DNA of 64,000 nucleotides. Source: Anaeramoeba flamelloides (lineage: Eukaryota; Metamonada; Anaeramoebidae). Below the pieces are notes generated by a model, which saw only the letters and a program-made list of their open reading frames with translations, did no database searches and was not told the origin of the DNA. Made by a program: the position numbers and the translations under genes. Below, piece after piece: positions 34,109 to 47,400 of this stretch (position 1 is the first letter of the stretch; each line of letters starts with the position of its first letter). The stretch covers positions 1,798,001-1,862,000 of the forward strand of contig JANTQA010000048.1 of assembly GCA_027625915.1 (NCBI GenBank), in the 5' to 3' direction.

Positions 34109-37100
34109 CTTGTAATCGATACTAAAATTTAAAAACAATTTTTTCCAATGATCGAACATCACTTTTCTATCTTTATTTTTAATGATCCTTAATTTAAATC
34201 TTGAGAGAATCTTCATCATCATTTTTTTATTATTATTATTAGAATTCATGATTAAAAACAATATTAAAAAAAAATAAAATCCAAAAAACGAAATTAAAAA
34301 ATATAAAGCTAAATTTATCATTTAATCGCATTCCGACACAATTTTTTAGTTTTATACCTCGATGTATAATATTAATCCTCATTGATTATATTATTGATTC
34401 TGTGAAATAAATGTTCTAATTTTTATATATTTACAAAAAATAACAAAATTTATGTCCGAGAAAGGATGATAATTGAAATATCTTGAGAAATTCAATATTT
34501 TTGCTATATATATTTTTTTAAACTCAAACTTTTTATTTGTAAAAATTACAAACATATAATTCTTCAAGACAACTGATAAGAAAGTGATTGGTTTCTCTAA
34601 AAAGTTTAGGATAGTATTGTAGTCACTCTGGAATGATTTTGGGAAACCCTTTAGTAATTAGGCAAAGTTTGGAAATTTTTCTGATCTTTTTCTTTTCGAT
34701 TCTATTTGAGTAAAATAAGAAGTATTTTACTAACAAATTTGACTCTAAATATGATTATTTAAAGTTATTTTATAAGAGTTTGACCAATTTTTTTGAGACG
34801 TTTTTAATCTAATAAATCCCAAAAGATAGTCGCGCTCAAGGATTTGCGACATTGTTAAAATAATTTTGTGCAAGGAACCCAATTATTTGATCAAAAAAAG
34901 ACAAAGAAAAAAGTCATTCATAGATTCCTCGTAAAGTTTGGAAATTGAATGAATTCTCTTTCTTTGTTCAAAAACAATGCCAAAAATCAAACAGCGTTTT
35001 TGGTTTTTCTTCAAAAGAAATCAATCATATTTTTAAAAAATAAAAAACGTTTGATTTCTTTTTTTCTTTATAAAAATGAGAAGAGAGCATTTATAGAAGA
35101 ATTTCAAAATGCTAAAAAAACAAAATTACAAATTCAGAAAAAAAAACATTTTTATTTTGCCACTCAAGTCAAGAAATTTTTAGAGGAATGATCAAAATCA
35201 GTTACTGTTAAGAACACACAATAGACGCATGGTTTTATGTTTGATGGGCTTCAGATGTTTCTTAAAATACATGAAATAAAAGGGGAGATAGAGACTCATT
35301 GAAAAGTTGGACGATTTAGTAATTCTCTATGAAATTTTAAAACAAGTTTTATCCTCAATGGATGGAAATTTAAAATTTTACTTCCATGTTTTCGATAACT
35401 CCATTGGGAGAAAAAGATCCTTTAAAGAAGCAAGTTGTTCAAAGCTTCTTGAAAAAATAACAAATTATTTTTTTTGGTTTTTTTTCTTTGTCTTGTTGTT
35501 TTTTTTGTAGAGTTAGATCCAGAGTTCCAAAAATAAATAGCATCTCATATTGTTTCATTTGTTCAACAATCACCTTTTATAATTCTTCATTTTGGTTCTC
35601 CTTCCTGACTCAAAATTATGAGATTGTTCTCATACTAAGATGATATTAATCACCGTTCTTCGAACTCCTAAATATCGTCTTATATCACTTCGAACAATAT
35701 CATATTTATTCGTTCTTCCAGATCAAACTCAAAACATATCAAAGTGAATGTTTTCAAATCAAATCAATAAAGAACGATATTAATCCAACATATCAAATTC
35801 TTTGACTTCAATGTTACAAATCAATATCATTATTAAAAACCAATTTTTTGTTAGAATGATATTAAATATTTGTTATAAAATAATTCCAACATGACTTTTG
35901 AAACACCAAAATTAAAAAAAAAAAAAAAAAAAAAAATATTCCAAAAATAAACGTATCCAATCATTTCCAATCTCTAAAAAATTATAATTCTTTTTCATTA
36001 TTAATAATTTATCTATTCTAAAAAATATTATAGAATTTTTAAATGAATTAATTTATTTTTCAAATTATTTTCATTTTCCAAGAAATTTTTTTACTTTCGA
36101 GATGGCAATTATAAAATTCATTAAAGCTGTCATTTTAGTCGATGATTTTGTAATAACGAATCAAGAAGATTATGTTAGTAAAGTTCTGGGGACTTTACTT
36201 GAACCAAACAAATCAAATTTAATTTTTTTAGATTTATTTGGAATATTAAATCAAAATAATTATCAGAAAAATGAACCAAGTGAATTTATAATCACTGAAT
36301 ATGGCAACGACTTTATATTAATTTCAGGGAAAAATTATACTGAAAAGGAAAAAATATTAGCGTCAGAAAAATTATTGAAACAAAATATTGTACAAAGTAT
36401 TGAACAATTTTTTCTTTATCGGATGGAACAAAATGTCTCATTACAATACCAAATTCGGATTGAAAATCTAAAATTAATCGAAAATTTTCTGAAAAAAAAT
36501 CCAAAATTTGAAGAAAAATTATGTCAAAATGAGCATTATTTTAAACTCTGTGAATTCATTTTATGGGTATCGTACCATTATTTACCAAAGGAAGTGGAAT
36601 CATTTTTAAATAAAAATCAAGAAAAAATAAATTTACTTTCTGAATCTTTGCAATTTTTACAAAAACAAAAAAAATATCGGAGATTGACAACAAGGAAAAA
36701 ATCTGTTGATAAAAAAAATATGAAAAATTTTCTAATTGGTAGTTTAAATAAGACTTCAAAACATGAAATACCAAAAGAGGATTTACCAAAAGAAGTTATT
36801 TTTAAATCACTTCAACAATTTAAAAAAAATAATATTAAAATTAATAAACCAATAATTAATTTAAAGCCAGTCGACAATCTACATTTTAATCAAATTTTTT
36901 CGATATTATTTCAAATATTAAACAATCACCACAATAATGATAACAGAAATAACAACAACAACAACAATTATGATAATGATAATAATACCAAAAATAGTAA
37001 CACAAATAACAACCCCCAAAGGGAAAAAGATAAGAACAAAGACAAAGATAAAGAAACTCAAAATATTAATTTTGAAAATAAAAAAATAACTAAAGATAAT

Positions 37101-40100
37101 ATGAATGAAAATTTTAGTGAAAATAACCCTCAAGAAAAAATTATTTTAAAAACGAATATTAAACATTTAATTATTTCGCATTGCTTATCGATTTTTAATC
37201 ACAATTTTCATAAATCCAATGATAATATTAAATTTCGAAGAATAATTTATTCAATCTATCCTTATTTACAATTTTATATTTTGGATTTTTTCAACAAAAT
37301 ATTAAATAAGGAAACTTTATTATTTTTCTATAATGAAAATATTTGGGATATATTTTTTTCAGGATTTTTCTACAGTGAAATAAATGAACAGTTTATTGGC
37401 CCAGACATTGGGAAACAATTATTTATTAAATTAAAGGAATATATATTCCACCTTTTCAAATATGTTAGTATTAGCAACCTTGATCAAAATAATTATAATC
37501 TCCAAGAATGTAAAACAATAATGAAAATGGTTGCTGGAAGGTCAGAATATTTAATAATAATTATTGACTTCTTCCAACTTTTTGAACAAATCTTAATCAA
37601 CAATTATGAGCATACAATTAATTCACTGAATAAAATGGGAAATGTCACTATTCTTAAAAAGGTTATTATTAATTTTTATACTTTCCATAAGCAAGTTAAA
37701 AAATCCAAAAATTCCTTTTATTTGCCTATACCAATAAATAACTTTTATAAAATCAGATATTTATCATTTTCCATTCTTAATTATTTGATACATTCAAGTA
37801 AATTATTTCACTTTTTTATCAAAGATGCAATGTTTTTAAATACTTTAATGGAATTATTATTAGATAACAAGATTAAAAATTATTGTTTAAATTTAATCTC
37901 GTTATTAATGTGCCAAATGCCAAATAATCCAGTAATTGAATGGGAATCTTTATACATTTCCTTTGTTGATATTATTTCTTTATCACAAAGGAAAATAAAT
38001 AAAATAATTAATGAAATTAAACAAAATAACAAAAATTTTAGTTTTGATCTATTTTTTAAAAACGCACATAACAGCAACAATAATAATCAGAATACGAATA
38101 ATAGCAGAAGCAGAAGCCAAAGTAATAGCAATCACAGCCACGGTAACATTAGTAGTGGCAGACACATCCGCAACAACAGCACTAACATTATTAGGGGCGG
38201 GAGGAGTAAAGTGGACAATAAAGATTTAAAAATGGAAAAATTATACAAATATAGCATACTATTATTGGATTTAATTTTATTAACAAAGAAATGCTTACAA
38301 AAAAATCATTATCCAATTCAAACAATGATGATCAAAGCAGATATTTTCCCAGTATTAATTAATGTTTTAAAAATCTCAGATATTTCGAATATTTTTATAA
38401 TAAATATATTACAATTATTAGACGAGTTATTTTATTTAAATAGAAATAGCATGGTGATATTTAAAAAGCAAATTGATTATCAAAATTTTGGTAATTTATT
38501 ATTTCAAATAATTAATGAAACCCAAAACTTTAACCAAAATGATCTTGAAGAAATTTATAATTTGTTAATAAATTTATTGATCAAAGATTGGATCCAAAGT
38601 AAGGAAAGGAATTATATCATTCAAAACCCTTATATTATAATTACCTTATTTACCATTTATGGCAAAGAAAGCCCCAAAAATATTTTTAATAAATTTTGCA
38701 AACTATTAAATTTTTTCCTTGAAATTTGTAAAAAATCGCAAAGTAATACTTCAGGTTGTTGCGAAGCCGGTCTAGTAACCTTTTTAACAAGACTGTTACC
38801 AACGTTAAAAACAAAGAATTTGCATGAAAAAATTATTGAATTATTCGGAATAATCGGAAGCAATTCGATAAAGATAAATGAATTGAAATCCTTTTTTTCT
38901 TTACTTAAGCCAATTAAAAATTGCCAATACCGACCAGCGAACTATCCTTTATTAATTAATTCATTGGAAAGGATGATTCTCAAAGACAAAGACAAACCAC
39001 AGCATTTTTTTGATTTCAATGGCTTTTCCACTTATTTTAAAATACCAAAAATTGAAAATTGGCCCAATAAGGGCTATTCTTTTTGCTGTTGGATTAAAAT
39101 TGAGAATTTGATCTCGCCAAATAATACCAAATTTCAAAATGTGAATTATCAGCCAAGAATTTTTTCATTTTCAAACGATCAGGGCAAAGGGATTGAATTA
39201 TTTTTAGTTAAGGAAAAGGACCCCAACAACAATACCCACAGCTTAAATGATTACCAAATAATGCTAGTACTGAAAATCATTAATTTGAATAAAACAAAGT
39301 TAATAAAATATCCCTTCCCATTCCCAGTATTGAAATGGTTTTTTTTAACGATCACCCATTCAAATTCTAGCCGAAGGTTTTCAACAAAGGAAATTAAAAT
39401 TTATGCGAATGTGAATTTAATTGAAAAATGCAATTTAATGTACCCAAGCGTTCATCAATTTAATAATAATTATATCGGAACAAACTTTATTAATAATAAT
39501 TTTAATTGCTTTTATGGACAAATGGGATCAATTTATTTTTTTAACGAAGTTCTGGACAACGATCAAATCATCGAAATCTTCAAGCTTGGCTCCAATTATA
39601 ATGGTATCTTTGAAAACATTGAATTAAATGAAAATTTCAAATTCGATAATAATTTCACAAATAAATTATTTTTATGTTATAACCCTCATGGGTGCTCAGA
39701 AAATTATTGCTTGGACCAATCGCCCAATGTGCTTAAAAATCATCATGCCCAACTATTTGGCCTGTTTCAGTCCACTTCAAAAAATTTTGATGAAGTGTTG
39801 CATTGCCTGGGTGGCATCCAAATTTTGTTCCCATTGTTTTCGACGTTGAATTTGCCATTGATTAGCTTTGACCATTTGAAGGAAAATAATTACACCTCAA
39901 AGAAGGATCAAAATAAAAACATTGAAATACAATTGGCAATGAGAATTTTCATTTTGTTTTTAAACATTATTAATAATAGTGAAATTATACAAAACAATTT
40001 ATTAAAAACAGATGGACTAAAGGTATTTTCCTATTTATTAATTAAAATTCAGCCTATTTATTTAAACAAAAATCTTATACACGCAATAAAAATTTTTATA

Positions 40101-41258
40101 AACAATTGCAATAATTTAAATTTTCAAAAGGAATTTATTTCAAATATTTTATTAAATTTCCAATGCTGGATTAACACTAGCTTTGAAACACAGAATAATC
40201 TATTCGATTTTTTTATTGAATTATTTCAAAATAAACAACTAATTAATTTAATTCCCTTTCAAAAACTAATTTATAATTTCCATATTTATTATAATCTTGA
40301 TAATGACGAGATAACCAATGAACAAAATACACAAACAAATAAAAAAAAAAAAAAAAAAAAAAAACTCAATTAACCATTGGGGAATTAAAAAAAATTAGAA
40401 TAAAATTTCTAAAATTTTTACAGAATCCGTTATTTTTTAGAAATAAATTTCAAATTTTTTTTTTCTATATTTCTCAAATTTGTTTAATAAGTAATAATTT
40501 AGAAAACAAATCCCAATTGTTGAATTTAATTTTACAGATATTATTAACAAGCCATTTGTTACCAAAGCATTTTAAATTACACAAGCAACTGATTAAACAA
40601 TTAATAATTATATTAAATAATGATAACAAAGAAATTAGATTGATCACTTTGAAAATTTTGTTATTGTTATTTCAAAAAAATGTTAAAAATCATAATCCAA
40701 ACCAGCAAAATTATCTCATCTATGACAAATATTGGAGAAATATTCACAATATATTGCTATATTATGATTTTGATAATAAAATAATTGAATTTTTAATTGA
40801 ATTTTTAAAAAATAATACCATAATTGACAAGAATAATAGTAAAAATAAAAATAAATTAATGAGACCATTATTATTAAACACAATTATTGAATTATTAAAT
40901 CAATCAAAGTCATTAAATTTAATCACAAGCAAACAAAAACAGTTAATAGATTTAATAAAAATCACAGAAAATTCCAAATTGTTTTTATCAATTAAAAACT
41001 ACCAATTGATTTTATTAAAATATATAAATTTAAATTATTTAAAATATCAATATGACAAAGAAATTATTTCTTATTACGATTTAAATAATAATATCAATAA
41101 AACATTTATTGGCAAGGAAGTTACTATTTCTTCATCTATTGACAATGCAATACAAGATTTTACATTGAAAATTTTTGATATAATCAATTTAATAAGTTTT
41201 TGGAATGATAGTTCTAAATCCATTGAAAAAAATTTTTTATTTTTATTATTCTATTATC

Positions 41259-41333
<75 letters not shown>

Positions 41334-41381
41334 CTAATACTAATAAGAATACTAATAAGAATAATTTGATCAATAATAATA

Positions 41382-41414
<33 letters not shown>

Positions 41415-44400
41415 ACAGTAATAATATTAAGAAAAATAAAATTGATGATGAAATTGAAAACAAAAAAAATCATTTAATTATCTTTAGAAAAATTCTTTCT
41501 AATTTATTTATCCAATTAAATCGATCACTAAATAATTTTCGACAAGTGTACAATAACCAATTACAATATAAACAAAAGCCATTTATTGAGAATTTACTTT
41601 GTTTTGCCATTACTGTGGTTAATTATTTAAATTTTAATAATAATTTAAATGAACAAAATGGAAATGGTGATGGAAACGAAAATGGAAATAATATTATTTC
41701 TAATATTATTTTCAAATATAGGGTCACAATTACTGGACAAAATATATTAATTTGGAAAGATTTCCCAATTTTTTATAATTTATTATCATTATTAAAATTA
41801 TCTAATTTTTTTAAAAAAGATGGAGTAAAAATCATCCAAGAAAAAAGCCAATATAAAAAATTAATTAATGATTGTATAATTTTAATATTATTTGGTATTA
41901 ATTCAAATTTAACTAATAAATATTTGAATTTTTTATTAGAAAATTTATTAGAAATTGTCAATAACCTTTATCAAAATTCAAATCAATCAATAATGAATTA
42001 TATTTTGATTCAATTGTTTAATTTCTTTATTAAAGAAAACAAAAATAAAACAAAAAAGGAATTGATCTATTTCTATATTAAAAAGATCTTGAAAAATAAT
42101 TTTCAATTTTATCAAAAAAATTTAAAAAATAAAGAAGGCAAATTATTATTACATAAAGAATTATCAACATTGGATTTGAGTCAGCTAAATAGCCAATCCT
42201 TCTTTAAATTAATCGAAACACAGGATTGGAAAAATGTTATTTCTTTCCAATTTAGATTAACAATGGATAAAATTAATAAAGATAATTTGATACAATCTGA
42301 AAGTCTCTCCAATGAATATTCTTTAATAATAAATAATTTTAAAACTGAGAATGAGAATAATAATTTCCATTTAGAAGTAAATAAAAAGGCTTTATTAATG
42401 GGAAATTTATTTTTTACATCTTCAAATAATAATAATATTAATATTAATAATAATAATAATAATAATTTAATTTCTATAAATAACAAACCAAAATTAAAAA
42501 AAATTCAAAATATTTTTACAAAAAATTCAATTACTTTTCTATATTTAAAAGAATCAAAAGATAATATAAAAAATTATAAAGGAATGTCAAAATTCAATTA
42601 CAGAAACTCTAAAAAAATATGGATTAATATTCAAAGAAATTTAAATGAGGATTATGGAATTTGGGAAGATTCCTTAATTAGCAAAGATTTTAATAAAGTT
42701 AAACTGGTTAAAAACACACATTGGAAATTAGAAAAAACTGAAGATTCGTTAAGAAGAAGAATGAAATTAGTGAAAAATTATAATTATATTAACTATGTTC
42801 AGCCAAGTAACTTAAAAACTGAAACGGGTAACGAGCAGAATACAAACGAAGAGGATGGGGATATATCCCAAAAAAAATTAAAAGATATTCAAAGAAGATA
42901 TTCTCGTCACGCAACCACTTCTTTCTATTTAATACAAAAGCCAACCATTTTTGAAAGGGAAATTCAAAATGAATTAACCAAATTACAAAAAATCAGTCTA
43001 TTAGAGAAAAGCAATGAAAGTAAAAATATATTGATTAAAAAAATTGTTATCTTTCAAGTTTATTGCGAATTAATCACTCCATTAGATACCACTATTGGTA
43101 ATTTGCAAGTAACAAAAGATGAAATTATTTTTAAACCAGATAAACATTTAAATGTCAAGGATAATGATAATAAGTCTAAGCAGGATATAAAAAAAAAAAA
43201 TTTAAGAGAAAAAAAAATAACTAAAAAACATTGGAATCTAAACAATTTATTAGAAATTAAATTAAGAAGATATAAATTACAACAAACAGCTATTGAATTT
43301 TTTTTAAAAAATAAAAAAAACTTTTTACTAAATTTCAAAAAAAAAGATCGTTTAAAAATTTTTAAAAAAATTATTTCTCAACGACCAAAAAGATTTTTAA
43401 AAAAATTAACAACAAACCCTAAAGATTTGCTCAAAAAAAATCATTATACTAAATTATGGCAAAGAAGACAAATGTCGAATTTTGAATATTTAATGAAAAT
43501 AAATACAATCTCTGGGAGAACTTATAATGATTTAAGCCAATACCCAGTGTTTCCTTGGGTGCTATCAGACTACAAAAGTGAGAAAATTGATTTAAATGAT
43601 CCAAATGTTTATAGAGACCTTTCAAAACCTGTTCGATTTATTTTTCGTTTTTTCTTTTTCCATTTAATTTGCTTTTTCTTTTTCGATTTTAATTTATTTT
43701 TTCTTTTTTAATGTTTTTTCTTTTCGTTTTTTTTTTTTCTCTAAATTTTCATTTTTTTTTTTTTTTATTTTTTTTTTTTTCATCATTATTAATATCCATT
43801 TTATTTAATTATTAATTGAAAATTACTTTTATTTTTATAATTTTAGGTTGGTTCATTAAATGAAGAAAGGAAATTAAAATTTATTGAAAAATTTAATCAA
43901 CTTTATGATCCAAATGACCCATTTGGCGTACCACCTTTCCATTATGGTACACATTATTCTAGCGCCGGTGTCGTTTTATATTATTTAATTAGAATGGAAC
44001 CGTTTTCCCAATTATCTATAAAATTGCAAGGTTTGAGATTTCTTATTTTTTTTTTTAATTTTTATTAAAAATTCACTTAAAAAAGCATTTCAAAATTTTC
44101 AAATCACATCTAATTTTTCCCGAATAATTCTTTTAGATATAAAATATATATTAAAAAATATTTGTAATAATAAAATAATTCGAAACCGCTTCAATGAAAT
44201 TGTAAATTGTTTAAATTAGAGTAACCTTGAATTTTTATAATTTTCAGAATTAGTACTTTTTTATAAAATTGTTTTTGTTTTCTCAATATATTACTTGAAG
44301 GGAATTAAACATACAATGTTCAAAACATGATTACACTAAATCAATGTTTTAATAATTTCTTATTTTTACTATTAAGGGATTATCTTCTACCAAGGAGAAG

Positions 44401-47400
44401 AGTACAATCAAAGTAACTTGTTCTTGGGTTTTAACCACATTAGTGCTACATGGTCCAAATGTCTCTAAAAAATCGATTAGCCAAGTAGTGATATTTATTG
44501 ATCTCATTGAATAAAAATGATCCTTGTATTAGTAAAAAAAACAACAATTTCAGAAAAAAATCTGCATTTCAACACAAATTTAAAGGATGGATTTTCAATA
44601 TTCATACTCCAAACGTTGGCAAAATACCTTTCTTAAATTTGTGGCGAAATGTAGATTAATCGCTAAATAATTCAATTTTTTTAAAAAAATTAAATAATTA
44701 GCCAATAGATTCTTTTGACAAATTATTTCTGAAATATTGGAAACATATTGATGTTACAATTAACTTTATAAAAAGGAAACAAAACTAATCAGTCTTTGTA
44801 TTTTTATATTGATGATTATTGAGTTAATCTCTGAAATTAAAAATGAAAAAAATAGTTACTTCTTTTTTTTTTTTTATTAATGGAAGAAGTGTAAATTACA
44901 CTCTAGATGTACTTTTACTTAAATTTCCTCAACTGTAATTTAATCGTGAAATCTATGATTTTACGATTGTTCAAGAAAAGACACACCCAATTTTTTTTAT
45001 GTATAAAAAGCAAAGGCAAAAAATTGAAAAATGAGAGAAAAAAGAAAAAAAAAAGAAATTTAAAAAGGGTTTATAAGAAGCAATTGGTATAAAACCAAAA
45101 AAAAATAAAAAAAATTTGATATATTGAATTAAGGACTACCAAAATCACAGACACGATACTTTTGGTTGATTTAATAATTTGATAATTGATCACGAATGTT
45201 CACTTGGTGATCGTTGTTTAATTGTTGTAATTTCTATTTTTTTTTTTTTTGATCTTATTTGTTTTAAGCCTTTGGTCATTTTTAGCCTTTTCTTTTATGT
45301 TTTCATTTTCAAGTTACTCATACTTTCGTGTTTCAGTATCACAGTATTAGCAAGTAACCACTTGGTCTTTTTCCTTTGAAACTCTTCTTTCCAATATAAA
45401 GAAGATTCATTCAGGGGAAAAATGGAAAAAAAGAAAAAAAATAGTTACTTTTGGAAGGTCTAAAGATGAATTATTAGAGACTGGAATACTATTATTTTGA
45501 GTTTCTATATTTAGATTTGGAAAAGAAATTAAAAAAAAAATTTATAAACTTAGAATTTTTTAATAGTTCATTAGAAAAAAATGAAATAATATATTGTGTA
45601 ATAATATTTATAATAGATTTTTTGGAGTCACAGAAATCACAGAGTCATTTGAGCCATTTAACACTAATACCATTTACACCCAATTACAGCATACTTTGAT
45701 TATAGAGAAATATATGGTGAAACTAATCCCTTAATAGTTGAATTTTTTAATTTTTTTTATCAAATAGAATTGAAAAAAACAAATAGAAGGGAAAATATTA
45801 TTCAAAAACTATCAAACTCTATTTCATCAAAATAAAAGCCTTGAAATATTTTAATTAAAATTAATTACTATTCTCATTCTGAAAAACTCGTTCATCCTTG
45901 AAATAATGAATATTCTCGTTATAAATAATTATTTTATCTCAGAAAATTAATCGTTCCCAACAAAGTCCCATATGTTTGGTTTTAATTAAAATTAAATATT
46001 AATAATAAAATCTCCCATCAAAATTATTTTTACATATTTTTTTGCATTGAATAAATTTCTTTCTTAATAATTAATATTATTTGGAATTAAACTAGATTCC
46101 AAAAATTTGGACACAGTTTAAACAGTGGAAAGAACATCGTTACTACACTTTAAATTCAAATTGAAAAGAATTTTGATTTTACAAATAATTTCATTTTTTG
46201 TCTTTTTTGTTTTGTTTTCATTTCCTTTTTTGCAGTTACGTAATCTGTTTCCTTAGATCTGTTTGTTTTTTTTTTTTCCAGATATTGATTAATAGAAGGT
46301 TAGTGTTGAGTTTGTTAAATTGGAAAATCACATACAATTGGTAGATGTTATCTTATCGTTTGATCGATCAACAATTGTTGGTGAAATTTCAACAAATTTA
46401 CCAATAGATTTTTTGTTCCGCTCGTTTCATTATTTTGGACACACCTGTTTTTATTTTTAAGTTTTATATTTTTTTCTTTTATTTGGAGTTAAAGTGATTA
46501 CTTATTAAAACATTAATACTGGGTAACTTAAATGTGGGTTTATATTAGATTTGGAAAAATACAATAAATTGGGTTTTTTTTTGTCTATTTTTGATTTTGG
46601 GTGTGTCCAAATTTTTGGAACGGGGTTTAGATAAAAAAATACATATAATTTCACTCATTACTATAATTAAAATCCTTAACCTTTCAAAAAAAAAAATAAA
46701 AAAAAATAAAGTGTTTTTTTTTTTTTGAAGGGGGGGGGGATTAATTTCCTCTTACAGCCGTTTGTTTTTCTTGAGTTAACTGTTTATTTGGAAAATCAAT
46801 AGATTTTCGATAGGTTTTTTTACTTTTTGAAATAAACCGAAAATTTATTAAAATTTTCTGTTTAATTCAAAAAAGTAAAAAAAAACTAGAACACTTTATA
46901 AATAAAATAGAAAACCTCAAAAAAAACCAAAGCTAGATTTCAAAATTTTTGACTCACTTCATAATGTTAATGGAAGTTATTTTGAGGGTTTATTACAGTA
47001 TTCTTCTCAAAAAAATATTTTCAAATTTTTGGATGAGAATCATTTTTTCTATTTTTTTTTTTTTTGATTTCTTCTTCTTTTTCTTTTTTTTTTTCTTTTT
47101 CAAGTCCTTTTTTTTGCAAAAGATCATGTGGAAAAAAAAAAGATCTTCGAAAAGACAAATAATCACTATGAAAATTGAAACTATGTAATGTCTTTTAAAA
47201 TGAATTTAATTATTCATAAAAAATCTTCTTGTTCAACTTTTTTTCAATAAAAGTTCAGTAATAAATAATCCTTAATGCTCATTTCAAAAATTGTGACTAA
47301 CTTTTTTTTAGTTTTTGGTTTTATTTTTTTAATTTTGAAAATATCAGATTGTTATATATTTAGAATGATTTAAAAGTGAATTAAAAATAAGATTTAGTTA

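Larger units (their letters stand above)
32953..36101 (+). other. 3.1-kb intron of BEACH gene 1
   Basis: Donor GTAAAG after IKETQ and acceptor TTTCGAG before MAIIKFIK are both phase 0, and the joined peptide aligns with the paralogue at 60.5 kb. An alternative donor GTAATT at 33,024 has the wrong phase for this acceptor. Contents: a TA run near 34,075-34,110, an A run near 35,913-35,937, and exon-like material at 34.9-35.6 kb described separately. Confidence 0.65.

Noticed and set aside
41246-41473. Minus-strand poly-Ile and poly-Leu frames
   Set aside because: Antisense shadows of the AAT repeat coding poly-Asn.
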